From assembly GCF_038397725.1 (NCBI RefSeq), contig NZ_CP151634.1, forward strand, positions 496,001 through 560,000: a stretch of 64,000 nucleotides of DNA, read 5' to 3'. The notes below the pieces were generated by a model that saw nothing but the letters and a program-made list of their open reading frames with translations, had not been told where the DNA came from and searched no databases. Below are positions 33,288 to 41,062 of the stretch, in pieces. Numbering within the stretch: the stretch's first letter is position 1; the number at the start of each line of letters is the position of its first letter. A program made the translations under genes and the position numbers. Source of the stretch: Microbacterium sp. LWO13-1.2 (GTDB taxonomy: Bacteria > Actinomycetota > Actinomycetes > Actinomycetales > Microbacteriaceae).

Positions 33288-33310
33288 AAACAAATCTTAT
33301 GTGCACATAA
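33286..33310. promoter_or_regulatory. Overlapping LysR-type dyads in the divergent promoter
   Basis: ATAA-N7-TTAT (33286-33300) is a classic LTTR box. It shares its last four bases with the perfect 14-base palindrome TTATGTGCACATAA (33297-33310). Both lie between the LysR start codon and the phosphatase-superfamily gene, where one protein could control both directions. Confidence 0.6.
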
Positions 33311-33355
33311 CCTCACCCCGTGGAGTTCTCCGTCGTCGAGTCCTAGTCTGAGCGC

Positions 33356-34231
33356 ATGACGACGATGGGCGGGCACGAGATGACGGCACGGCGGAACCAC
33401 GTCCTGATCGTCGGGTGGGACGGCGTCCGCGATGACATCCTCCGCGCCGCGCGCACTCCGCATCTCGACGAGATCGCCGCTGACGGATTCCTCGCCACCG
33501 TGCGCGTGCACGAGAAGAACCCGACGATCTCCGGGCCGGTGTGGTCGACGATGGCCACGGGTGTCTACCGCGATCTCCACGGAGTGCACGACAACGACTT
33601 CCACGCGAACGCCTTCGACCGGTATCCCGACGTGCTCACCCAGGTCCGCGCCGCGCAGCCCGGCGCCACGACGTTCGCCGCCGGCGCCTGGGCGCCGCTC
33701 GTAGAAGAAGCATCGGGCGGACCGCTCTTCGCCGGAGGCGGGTACCGACCAGGGCTGCCCGAGCGATCCGAGGACGGCCCCCTCGAGACTGTCGCGGCCA
33801 TGGACGAGGCCGTCATCTCGCGAGTCGCGCGGGAACTGCGCCACCGCGACCACTCCGTCGTCTTCGCCTACGCGGCACTCCCGGACATCGTCGGCCATAC
33901 CGAGGGTGTGACGGAGCGCTACCGCGTCTCGGTCGAGACCTGCGACGAGCAGCTCGGCGTGCTCATGGCAGCGATCGACGCGCGGCCGACTCGCGGACAG
34001 GAGAACTGGACGATCATCGTCCTCACCGATCATGGGCACCGCGACGAGGGCGACCACGGCGGCGACAGCGACGAGGAGCGCCTGGCATGGATCGCCGCGC
34101 GCGGACCCGGAATCGACAGGGCACCCGTCGGAGTCGATCACGCCGACGTGGCGCCGCACGTGCTCCAGTCCCTCGGGCTGGGCGTGCGTGAAGACCTTCC
34201 CGGGCGGCCGTTCGGTGCACGTCCGGCATGA
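33356..34231 (+). CDS. Alkaline-phosphatase-superfamily hydrolase
   Basis: A 291-residue cytoplasmic enzyme with the metal-site skeleton of the superfamily: VLIVGWDGVRDD with the first Asp, NPTISGPVWSTM with a probable Thr or Ser nucleophile, AALPDIVGHTEG with Asp and His, and LTDHGHRDEGDHGG with the Asp-His pair and a further His. The pattern fits phosphodiesterase/nucleotide pyrophosphatase and phosphonate hydrolase members. It is shorter than PhnA at 24596 and not a close copy. It overlaps the EamA gene by ATGA and faces a LysR gene, as in small phosphonate-utilisation clusters. The substrate is unknown. ATG codons at 33365 and 33380 are alternative starts. Confidence 0.82.
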   Translation: MTTMGGHEMTARRNHVLIVGWDGVRDDILRAARTPHLDEIAADGFLATVRVHEKNPTISGPVWSTMATGVYRDLHGVHDNDFHANAFDRYPDVLTQVRAAQPGATTFAAGAWAPLVEEASGGPLFAGGGYRPGLPERSEDGPLETVAAMDEAVISRVARELRHRDHSVVFAYAALPDIVGHTEGVTERYRVSVETCDEQLGVLMAAIDARPTRGQENWTIIVLTDHGHRDEGDHGGDSDEERLAWIAARGPGIDRAPVGVDHADVAPHVLQSLGLGVREDLPGRPFGARPA

Positions 34232-35073
34232 GCACGGTCGTGCTCGTCGCCCTGCTCGGCTCGGCGGTCATGCACGCGACATGGAACGCGATGGCGAAGG
34301 CGATCACGGATCGGCTCGTCTCGTCCTCGCTGATCGGATGCGTGTACTTCGTGATCGGCGCCATCGGCGTGCTCGTGCTTCCCGCGCCGCACGCCGCAGC
34401 CTGGCCGGCCCTGATCGTCTCGGCGCTCCTGCAGACCGCGTACCTCATCCTGCTCACCGCGGTGTACTCGCACCTCGACCTGGGCGTCGCCTACCCGTTC
34501 ACGCGTGGACTGGCCGTTCTCGGCGTGACGGTGCTTTCGGTGCTGGTGCTCGGGGAACGGCTGAGCACCGTGCAGTACGCGGGCGTCGCGATCGTCATCA
34601 CCGCTCTGTTCGCGCTGACGCTCGGCCGACGACGACGCTGGCCACGCAGCGGATTGCTCCTGGCCATCGCGGTGGGCGCGTGCGTGACCGCGTACTCGTT
34701 CGTCGACGGCGTCGGCGTGCGCGCCTCCGGAACACCGCTGGGCTACGCGGCCTGGCTTTTCCTGCTGCAGGGCGCCGCCGTTCCGTTGTGCGCCCTGGCG
34801 CTGTCACGCGACCGACGGAGGCATCTCGTCGCACTCGGCGAGAACGCGCGGATCGGGATCGTCAGCGGGATACTGTCTCTCGCCGCCTACACGATCGTCC
34901 TCTGGGCCCAGGCCGAGGCTCCCCTCGCACTCGTCTCTGCGCTGCGCGAGACCGGGGTGATCGCCGCAGCCCTCATCGGCATACTCGTGTTCAAGGAAAG
35001 GCCCGGCCCCATCGGCATCGCCGCGGCCGTGGCAGCGACGGCCGGGATCATCGCCGTTCGCGTCGGATCGTAG
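34228..35073 (+). CDS. EamA/DMT-superfamily membrane transporter
   Basis: A 281-residue protein with ten predicted helices in two homologous halves, characteristic of drug/metabolite transporters. Helix 1 contains MHATWNAMAKA, a common EamA start. The second half ends with EAPLALVSALRETGVIAAALIG and a late FKERPGPIGI motif. A DUF6/EamA protein is one of the families catalogued as phosphonate-utilisation-associated. Here it is translationally coupled to the hydrolase at 33356, so it may move that enzyme's substrate or product. Confidence 0.88.
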   Translation: MSTVVLVALLGSAVMHATWNAMAKAITDRLVSSSLIGCVYFVIGAIGVLVLPAPHAAAWPALIVSALLQTAYLILLTAVYSHLDLGVAYPFTRGLAVLGVTVLSVLVLGERLSTVQYAGVAIVITALFALTLGRRRRWPRSGLLLAIAVGACVTAYSFVDGVGVRASGTPLGYAAWLFLLQGAAVPLCALALSRDRRRHLVALGENARIGIVSGILSLAAYTIVLWAQAEAPLALVSALRETGVIAAALIGILVFKERPGPIGIAAAVAATAGIIAVRVGS

Positions 35074-35135
35074 GTTCTGCACGTATCAGGTCCGGCCGCG
35101 CGCTGCCCACGAGGACCGATCGCAGCGCACGGCCG

Positions 35136-35220
35136 CGTTTCGTCTCGTCGCTGCGCTCGTCGCTCAACGACCGGGTGCCGACAGCCCCCGGTCGTTGAGC
35201 GAGCGAAGCGAGACGAAACG
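35136..35220. repeat. REP-like palindrome, GGTCGTTGAGCGAG family, copy 1
   Basis: Left arm 35136-35174 runs from CGTTTCGTCTCG to CAACGACCGGG; right arm 35186-35220 is its complement with a small deletion. The 11-base loop is tgccgacagcc. Relatives lie at 40261 and, inside a coding sequence, at 61711. It sits between the EamA gene and the convergent MerR gene. Confidence 0.85.
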
Positions 35221-35229
35221 TCCCGCCGA

Positions 35230-35661
35230 CTACAGGTTGGCCTCCGCGTAGATGCGGAGCGCGTCACGGACGAACTCGGCACCCTGGGTGCCGCCGTCCG
35301 CCGTCGCGTAGTTCGCGCCGAAGCGCGGATCGGCGACGTATATCTCGCCGAGACCGATCACGTACGCCTTCGCGTCGCCTCCGGGCACGGCGGCCGGGGT
35401 GCCGGGGATACCTGTGAGCCACTCGACGTGGCGACGTGCGACGTCCTGGGCGTCGGCGGATGCCGGATCGATGCCGCTCTCCGCGGCGGCGATCCAGTCG
35501 CGTCCGAGGTCGGACACGCGCTGCTGCCATGCGGTGCGCTCGGCATCCGTCATCCCGCGCCACCAGCGGTCGCTGTCGGCGTAGGCCTTCTTGCCCCAGC
35601 GCTCTTCGACCTCGTCCTTGTACTGGGTGTGGTCGAAACCGTCGAACATGTTCTCTGCCAT
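35230..35661 (-). CDS. TipAS-like stand-alone drug-binding domain from an internal start
   Basis: In the same frame as the MerR gene, an ATG at 35661 is preceded seven bases upstream by AAAGGAGGTGA, a full match to the 16S anti-Shine-Dalgarno end. Initiation here would give a 143-residue protein beginning MAENMFDGFDH, which is the TipAS domain without the DNA-binding part. Streptomyces makes TipAS (144 residues) from tipA in the same way, as a drug-sequestering product. Translation from this site is inferred. Confidence 0.75.
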   Translation of the reverse strand: MAENMFDGFDHTQYKDEVEERWGKKAYADSDRWWRGMTDAERTAWQQRVSDLGRDWIAAAESGIDPASADAQDVARRHVEWLTGIPGTPAAVPGGDAKAYVIGLGEIYVADPRFGANYATADGGTQGAEFVRDALRIYAEANL

Positions 35662-36009
35662 GAGGGTTTCACCTCCTTTCAATGCGTTGATTGTGGATTC
35701 GACCGACACGATCTGCCGCGTCAGCCGGTTCTGCTCCTCGCGCAGGAGCGCGAGGTGGGTCTCGAGCGCGGATGCCTCACTGCGCTCCTTCTCGAGCACT
35801 TCGCGCACCTGCGGCAGACCCAGGCCGAGTTCGCGCAGCAGCAGAATCCTCTGCAGCCGCACGAGGGCATGTTCGTCGTAGTGCCGATACCCGTTGCGCG
35901 CGATCCGCGACGGCGCGAGCAGCCCGATGTCGTCGTAGTGACGCAGCGTGCGGCTCGTGGTGCCCGCGAGGCGGGCGATCTCCTGGATCGACCAGTCGCG
36001 CCTGTCCAT
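35230..36009 (-). CDS. MerR-family regulator with TipAS drug-binding domain (TipAL-like)
   Basis: A 259-residue protein. Residues 1-70 are a MerR winged helix (WSIQEIARLAGTTSRTLRHYDDIGLL). A coiled-coil dimer helix rich in Leu, Glu and Arg follows to about residue 110. From about residue 117 comes a TipAS-type domain (FDHTQYKDEVEERWG and ARRHVEWL), which binds thiopeptides or other amphipathic drugs. Full length and domain sizes match Streptomyces TipAL. The ATG at 36009 follows GGAGG. The promoter at 36038-36068 has the 19-base spacer typical of MerR activators, so the protein probably activates its own gene when bound to a drug. An internal start for the drug-binding domain alone lies at 35661. 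Confidence 0.92.
   Translation of the reverse strand: MDRRDWSIQEIARLAGTTSRTLRHYDDIGLLAPSRIARNGYRHYDEHALVRLQRILLLRELGLGLPQVREVLEKERSEASALETHLALLREEQNRLTRQIVSVESTINALKGGETLMAENMFDGFDHTQYKDEVEERWGKKAYADSDRWWRGMTDAERTAWQQRVSDLGRDWIAAAESGIDPASADAQDVARRHVEWLTGIPGTPAAVPGGDAKAYVIGLGEIYVADPRFGANYATADGGTQGAEFVRDALRIYAEANL
35661..35679 (-). promoter_or_regulatory. Internal Shine-Dalgarno and start codon for the TipAS-like product
   Basis: On the minus strand AAAGGAGGTGA (35679-35669) is followed by seven bases and ATG (35661-35659). It is a stronger ribosome site than the one at the gene's first start, within a coding sequence, and exactly at the domain boundary. Confidence 0.8.
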
Positions 36010-36037
36010 GGCATCCTCCTTCCGTGTCGATATCTCC

Positions 36038-36068
36038 ACCGTAGAAGTTGCCGCTACGTCAATGTCAA
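36038..36068 (-). promoter_or_regulatory. MerR-type promoter with 19-base spacer
   Basis: Minus-strand -35 TTGACA (36068-36063) and -10 TACGGT (36043-36038) are separated by 19 bases, two more than optimal. A dyad CGTAG-N9-CTACG (36040-36058) lies in the spacer. This is the signature of MerR-family activators, which untwist such promoters. Confidence 0.75.
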
Positions 36069-36127
36069 GCGCGAACTCTTCACGACTTGTTGATGCGCGC
36101 GATACACCCGCTCGCTACCGTCGATAC

Positions 36128-38614
36128 GTGCCAGAGAACCGCGATGCCACCCACCCGCTCGCCCTTGCCCCCGTCACCGCTCCACCGAGCACGGTGGACG
36201 GGTTCGTGCAGGAGTTCCTGCGCAACCTCAACTTCCACTGCGGGGTCGCCCTCTCGGCATCCAGCCCGAACGATCGCTATCTCGCGCTTGCCTACACCGT
36301 CCGCGACTACCTGATGGCGCGCTGGCTCGAAGACCTGCGCCGCCAGAAGGAGGCACCGTCCAAGAGCGTCTGCTATCTCTCCGCCGAGTACCTCCTGGGG
36401 CGCCAGCTCGACAACAATCTGCTGGCGAGCGGTCTGACCGAGATCGCGGCAGAGGCGCTCGCCGCCTGCGGGATCGAGCTCGACGACCTGCGCGCGCAGG
36501 AGGTCGAGCCCGGCCTCGGCAACGGCGGCCTCGGTCGTCTTGCCGCGTGCTTCATCGACTCCCTCGCGACCATGGGCGTGCCGAACATCGGCTACGGCAT
36601 CCGCTACGAGTACGGCATCTTCCGACAGACCTTCATCGACGGTCAGCAGGTCGAGCAGCCGGATGCCTGGCTGACGATGGGCTCCCCCTGGGAGTTCCCG
36701 CACCCGGAGGCCGCGCAGACCATCTCGTTCGGCGGTCGCACGGAGCAGTTCGACGACGGCGGCGTGATGCGCAGTCGGTGGATCCCGGCGTGGAACGTGC
36801 AGGCGGTGCCCTACAACTACATGGTTCCCGGATTCCAGAACGGGCGCGTGAACACGCTGCGACTCTGGAGCGCGGTCGCCACGGATGCCTTCGACCTGCG
36901 CATCTTCAACTCCGGCGACTACGAGGAGGCCGTGCGCGCGCAGACGTACGCCGCGAACATCTCGAAAGTGCTGTACCCCGAGGACTCGACCCCGCAGGGG
37001 AAGGAGCTGCGGCTGCAGCAGCAGTACTTCTTCGTCGCAGCATCCATCCACGACTTCCTCGACACCATGATCGCCGACGATTTCGACCTGAACGAGCTGC
37101 CTGGGCGGGTGATCTTCCAGCTCAACGACACCCATCCCGTCATCGCGGTGCCCGAGTTCATGCGGGTGCTCGTCGACGAGAAAGGAATGGCGTGGGATGC
37201 CGCATGGCAGATCACCCGGCAGTGCTTCGCCTACACCTGTCACACACTGCTGCCGGAGGCGCTCGAGGTGTGGTCGGTCGAGCTGCTGGGCCGGCTGCTC
37301 CCCCGCCACCTGGAGATCATCTACCGCATCAACGAGGAGTTCCTCGCGGCGGTGCGCGAGCGCTTCGGTGACGACGAGATGCGCATCCGCAACATGTCGA
37401 TCATCGCCGAGCATCCCGAGCGCTCGGTGCGGATGGCGTATCTCGCGACGGTCGCCGGTGCGCAGGTCAACGGCGTCGCCGAACTGCACTCCCAGCTGCT
37501 GCGCGACAACGTGCTGACCGACTTCAACGAGTTCTATCCCGGCAAGTTCACCAACGTCACGAACGGAGTCACCCCGCGACGGTTCCTGCGGCTGGCGAAC
37601 CCTGAGCTCTCCGACCTCATCACTGCAGCGATCGGCGACGGCTGGGTCACCGACCTCGAGCGGCTCCGCGACCTCGAGCCGTTCGCAGCGGATGCCGAGT
37701 TCCGCACTGCGTTCGCCGGGGTGAAGGCGGCGAACAAACGCCGCCTGAGCGAAGTGCTTCTGGAACGGGACGGCTTCGAGGTCAGCGACGGGCACATGCT
37801 CGACGTGATGGTGAAGCGGTTGCACGAGTACAAGCGGCAGATGCTCAAGGTGCTGCACATCGTCAGCGCCTACGAGGGCGTCGTGTCGGGGCGGGTGGCC
37901 GTCGACGAGATTCAGCCGCGCACGTTCATCTTCGGCGCGAAGGCCGCCCCTGGCTACGCGATGGCGAAGCGGATCATCCACCTCATCAATGCGGTCGGCG
38001 CTGTCGTCAACACCGATCCTCGCCTCGAGGGGCGGCTGAAGGTGATCTTCCCGCCCAACTACAACGTCACCCTCGCCGAGCGGGTCATCCCCGCCGCCGA
38101 CCTCTCCGAGCAGATCTCGCTCGCCGGCAAGGAGGCCTCCGGAACCGGAAACATGAAGTTCGCGCTCAACGGGGCTCTCACGATCGGCACCGACGACGGC
38201 GCGAACGTCGAGATCCGCGAGCTCGTCGGCGACGAGAACTTCTTCCTGTTCGGGATGAGTGAGCCAGAGGTGGAGGCGCTCGCCGTGCGCGGGTACCGCC
38301 CCAGCGAGTTCTACCAGGCCGATGAGGGGCTGCGCCGGGCCATCGACCTGATCGCCTCCGGCACGTTCTCCAGCGGCGATCGGTCGGTCTTCGAGCCGAT
38401 CGTGTCGAATCTGCTCTACGACGACCGGTTCATGGTGCTCGCCGACTACTCCGCGTACATCGCGGCGCAGGCCAGGGTGGATGCCGCCTACGCCGACCAG
38501 GATGCCTGGACGCGCTCGGCCATCCTCAACGTCGCCCGCTGCGGCTATTTCTCCTCCGACCGATCGATCCGCGACTACATCGACCGCATCTGGCACACGC
38601 CGCCCGCGTTCTGA
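36128..38614 (+). CDS. glgP: Glycogen/maltodextrin phosphorylase
   Basis: An 828-residue enzyme that releases glucose 1-phosphate from glycogen or maltodextrins using phosphate and pyridoxal phosphate. The PLP lysine lies in EASGTGNMKFALNGALTIG near residue 680, and GTDDGANVEI follows it. The N-terminal YLSAEYLLGRQLDNNL and EPGLGNGGLGRLAACFIDS blocks are family hallmarks; the length is normal for the bacterial enzyme. The start is the GTG at 36128 (VPENRDATHPL); the frame continues upstream through the MerR promoter, which cannot be coding. It is divergent from the MerR gene by 118 bases and ends at a 26-base-pair hairpin. Confidence 0.95.
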   Translation: MPENRDATHPLALAPVTAPPSTVDGFVQEFLRNLNFHCGVALSASSPNDRYLALAYTVRDYLMARWLEDLRRQKEAPSKSVCYLSAEYLLGRQLDNNLLASGLTEIAAEALAACGIELDDLRAQEVEPGLGNGGLGRLAACFIDSLATMGVPNIGYGIRYEYGIFRQTFIDGQQVEQPDAWLTMGSPWEFPHPEAAQTISFGGRTEQFDDGGVMRSRWIPAWNVQAVPYNYMVPGFQNGRVNTLRLWSAVATDAFDLRIFNSGDYEEAVRAQTYAANISKVLYPEDSTPQGKELRLQQQYFFVAASIHDFLDTMIADDFDLNELPGRVIFQLNDTHPVIAVPEFMRVLVDEKGMAWDAAWQITRQCFAYTCHTLLPEALEVWSVELLGRLLPRHLEIIYRINEEFLAAVRERFGDDEMRIRNMSIIAEHPERSVRMAYLATVAGAQVNGVAELHSQLLRDNVLTDFNEFYPGKFTNVTNGVTPRRFLRLANPELSDLITAAIGDGWVTDLERLRDLEPFAADAEFRTAFAGVKAANKRRLSEVLLERDGFEVSDGHMLDVMVKRLHEYKRQMLKVLHIVSAYEGVVSGRVAVDEIQPRTFIFGAKAAPGYAMAKRIIHLINAVGAVVNTDPRLEGRLKVIFPPNYNVTLAERVIPAADLSEQISLAGKEASGTGNMKFALNGALTIGTDDGANVEIRELVGDENFFLFGMSEPEVEALAVRGYRPSEFYQADEGLRRAIDLIASGTFSSGDRSVFEPIVSNLLYDDRFMVLADYSAYIAAQARVDAAYADQDAWTRSAILNVARCGYFSSDRSIRDYIDRIWHTPPAF

Positions 38615-38630
38615 GGCGCGCTCCCCTCAG

Positions 38631-38693
38631 CGTTCAAAGAGCGCAAACGGCTGCATTTCGCCCGCGGATGCAGCCGTTTGCGCTCTTTGAACG
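38631..38693. repeat. Perfect 26-base inverted repeat, probable terminator
   Basis: Arms 38631-38656 (beginning CGTTCAAAGAGCGCAAACGG) and 38668-38693 are exactly complementary around an 11-base loop ttcgcccgcgg. It lies 16 bases after the phosphorylase stop and ten bases before the -35 of the next promoter. Such length and perfection are unusual for a simple terminator and suggest a dispersed element. Confidence 0.8.
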
Positions 38694-38702
38694 GAACAGG
38701 GC

Positions 38703-38754
38703 TTGACAGACTCGCGATATATCGTGTTACTGTGATGACACGCGATATATCGCG
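38703..38754 (+). promoter_or_regulatory. Promoter with tandem CGCGATATATCGCG operators
   Basis: A -35 TTGACA lies at 38703-38708. One palindrome, CGCGATATATCGTG, fills the -35/-10 spacer at 38713-38726, and a second perfect one, CGCGATATATCGCG, lies downstream at 38741-38754. The starts are 28 bases apart. The likely ligand is the PadR protein encoded second in the operon. Confidence 0.75.
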
Positions 38755-38778
38755 AATCCCCAGACACAGGAGAAGGAC

Positions 38779-39618
38779 ATGACCGAGAAGTGGCTCATCG
38801 CCCCCGGCGAAGAACGCGTCATCGACATCGAATCCGTGACGCGCCTCAAGGTGGGCCTCGTCGGCGGACAGATCGACATCATCGCCCACGACGAGCCGGG
38901 CATCCGCATCGAGGTGCACGGCGTCACCATCAAGGACCTCCGCGTGGAGTCCCACGGCGGCGAGGTCGAGATCGACCACCCGCAGCTGGGCTGGGACAAC
39001 TTCCTCGAGGTCTTCCGCAACTTCGGCTCGGGCGGACCGCGCGCCGAGGTGAGCGTCGCCGTTCCGCGCGCGATCGCCCTCAACCTGGGCGTCGTCAGCG
39101 CGGGGGCGCTCGTCTCCGGCATCAGCAACGACGCCCGCCTCAGCACCGTCTCCGGCGACATCATCGTCGACACGCTCATCGGCGATCTGACGGTGAACTC
39201 GGTCTCCGGCGACGTGCAGGTGCGCGGCCTCACCGGCTCGCTCAGCGCCAACAGCGTCTCCGGCGATGTGGCTGTCACCGGCGCCGTGCGCAAGGCGACG
39301 ATCGACACCGTCTCCGGCGCCGCCCTGGTGGACGCCATGGGAGACGTGAACACGATCAACCTGAACACGGTCGCCGGATCCAGCACCGTCCGCCTCGACG
39401 AGACGCTGCCCGCGAATTACGTCGCGCGCTCGATGAGCGGCCGGATCCTGATCGACGGGATCGAGCGCAACTCCTCCGGTCCGAGCAACTACACGGGCTC
39501 GACCGGAGAACTCGCCGGACGCTTCGTCGACGTGCGCGCCAATTCGGTGTCGGGTTCCATCACCGTACTGCGCCGCGCCACGGCATCCGTCGCCGACGAC
39601 GCGGAGTGGGAATCATGA
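38779..39618 (+). CDS. DUF4097 family beta-solenoid protein
   Basis: A 279-residue protein with no signal peptide or membrane segment. From about residue 100 it shows repeating short strands built around SVSGD and TVSG units (for example STVSGDIIVDTLIGDLTV, NSVSGDVQVRG, NSVSGDVAVTG), the hallmark of DUF4097 beta-helices. The N-terminal 90 residues are a separate beta domain. Function is unknown; members are often paired with PadR regulators, as here. The ATG follows AGGAGAAGG, and it is coupled to the PadR gene by ATGA. Confidence 0.85.
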   Translation: MTEKWLIAPGEERVIDIESVTRLKVGLVGGQIDIIAHDEPGIRIEVHGVTIKDLRVESHGGEVEIDHPQLGWDNFLEVFRNFGSGGPRAEVSVAVPRAIALNLGVVSAGALVSGISNDARLSTVSGDIIVDTLIGDLTVNSVSGDVQVRGLTGSLSANSVSGDVAVTGAVRKATIDTVSGAALVDAMGDVNTINLNTVAGSSTVRLDETLPANYVARSMSGRILIDGIERNSSGPSNYTGSTGELAGRFVDVRANSVSGSITVLRRATASVADDAEWES

Positions 39619-40241
39619 GCCCCGCAGTCTTCTCGCACGGCGATCTGCGCCTGTACCTGCTGTCGCTGCTCGCCGAGGCGCCGCAGCACGGGTACGGCAT
39701 CATCCAGGCTCTCACCGATCGCACCGGCGGCACCTACACGCCCAGCGCCGGCACCATCTATCCGCGGCTCGCGAAGCTCGAGGAAGAGGGCCTGGTGACG
39801 AAGACCGTCGACGGCCGCACCACGATCTATGCGATCACGGAAGCCGGTCGCGCAGAGCTCGCCTCCCGCGAAGGGGACCTGGCCGGCATCGAGTCCGGCC
39901 TCGCGGACTCGGTGCGGCTGATCGCCAATGAGGTGCGCCAGAGCGTGCAGGACGCGATGAAGAGCCTCCGCGCCGACCTCGCATCGGCCGAGCGCGACGA
40001 GCGGAGCGCGGCGAAGGCCCGCCCGCGGACACCGGCGGGCGACGCCCGGGTTTCCAGTCGCGAAGAGCTGCACCGGGCGGATGCTCTGATCAATGCCTTC
40101 CGTGCACAGGTGCGCACCGACCTGCGCACGCATGTCGCTCGGGGCGGCGAACTGCCGGCATCCATCGTCACCGACCTCGAGGGCGCCCTGGATACCGCTG
40201 CCCGCGGCATCACCGTCGGGCTCAACTCACTGGGCCGCTGA
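39615..40241 (+). CDS. PadR-family regulator
   Basis: A 208-residue repressor with an N-terminal winged helix (LRLYLLSLLAEAPQHGYGIIQAL, then YTPSAGTIYPRLAKLEEEGLV) and a long helical C-terminal region. That region (about 90-200) carries charged heptad-like segments, possibly for dimerisation. The ATG overlaps the DUF4097 stop codon. It probably binds the twin palindromes at 38713 and 38741 to repress its own operon; the inducing signal is unknown. Confidence 0.9.
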   Translation: MSPAVFSHGDLRLYLLSLLAEAPQHGYGIIQALTDRTGGTYTPSAGTIYPRLAKLEEEGLVTKTVDGRTTIYAITEAGRAELASREGDLAGIESGLADSVRLIANEVRQSVQDAMKSLRADLASAERDERSAAKARPRTPAGDARVSSREELHRADALINAFRAQVRTDLRTHVARGGELPASIVTDLEGALDTAARGITVGLNSLGR

Positions 40242-40260
40242 CCGCGCAACCCGAACCCCT

Positions 40261-40354
40261 GGTCGTTGAGCGAGGAGCGCAGCGACGAGACGAAACGCGT
40301 CGATCCCGCGTCATACGCTGGACGGCGCGTTTCGTCTCGCTGCGCTCAACGACC
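40261..40354. repeat. REP-like palindrome, GGTCGTTGAGCGAG family, copy 2
   Basis: Left arm 40261-40299 begins GGTCGTTGAGCGAGGAGCGC; right arm 40326-40354 is a shorter complement running CGCGTTTCGTCTCGC to CAACGACC. The loop is 26 bases. It lies between the PadR gene and the convergent universal stress gene, as copy 1 also lies between converging genes. Confidence 0.85.
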
Positions 40355-40368
40355 GGGGCGAGCCCGGC

Positions 40369-40914
40369 TTAGGACTCCGGCCAGATCTCCTTCTGGTCGT
40401 CCGGCACGGATTCGCCGAGCGGGACCACAAGAATCGAACGATGCTGCCGATGCGCGAGGCGCGCCGCGACGGACCCGGTGAAGAACTCTCTGATCGATTC
40501 ACCGATACCGCGCTTGCGCGTGCCCACGACGATCAACTGGGCATCGACCTTACCCGCGAGCTGCTTGATCGCCAGCGCCGGGTCACCGACGAGTTGCCGC
40601 GCCGTCCAGGTGAGGCCGGTGCGGTCGAGGATCTCCCCCGCTTCGGCCTGCACAGCGTCGAACTCGGCCTCACCCGCATCGAGGTTGAGATCGATGGGCG
40701 CGGAGTGCACGTAGCCGTCTGGATCCTCGTAGGTGACGAAACGGGTGACGTCGACGTGGACGACGATGAGCGGCGCGTTCAGCAATCGGGCATAGCGGGC
40801 GGCCTCATCAAGCACATGCCGGGCCTGGCCCGGTTGCATCCCGACGATCACCGCTTTCTGCAATGCGACGTTCTGTGCGGCTTCGTCGGATGGAGTGGAG
40901 GTGTTGTCTGACAT
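40369..40914 (-). CDS. Universal stress protein (UspA family)
   Basis: A 181-residue single-domain USP. The nucleotide-binding loop is visible as GTRKRGIGESIREFFTGSVA followed by HRQHRSILVVP. Residues 25-60 form the first beta-alpha unit. The ATG at 40914 follows GAAGGGA. It is divergent from the DUF3073 gene, with 148 bases between them holding both promoters. Its exact role (stress survival, ATP sensing) is not predictable. Confidence 0.9.
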   Translation of the reverse strand: MSDNTSTPSDEAAQNVALQKAVIVGMQPGQARHVLDEAARYARLLNAPLIVVHVDVTRFVTYEDPDGYVHSAPIDLNLDAGEAEFDAVQAEAGEILDRTGLTWTARQLVGDPALAIKQLAGKVDAQLIVVGTRKRGIGESIREFFTGSVAARLAHRQHRSILVVPLGESVPDDQKEIWPES

Positions 40915-41062
40915 GAGAATCGTTCCCTTCACCTGCCTGGCAGCGGCCAGAGGCCCTTACGCGCGTGCTATTCTGAATGCTACTCTTACCGGCCGCACGC
41001 CGGTGCCGTGAATGCGTCGGGCCCGAGTTTGCCCGCACCTCAACTCGTGAAGGGGGTCGCGC

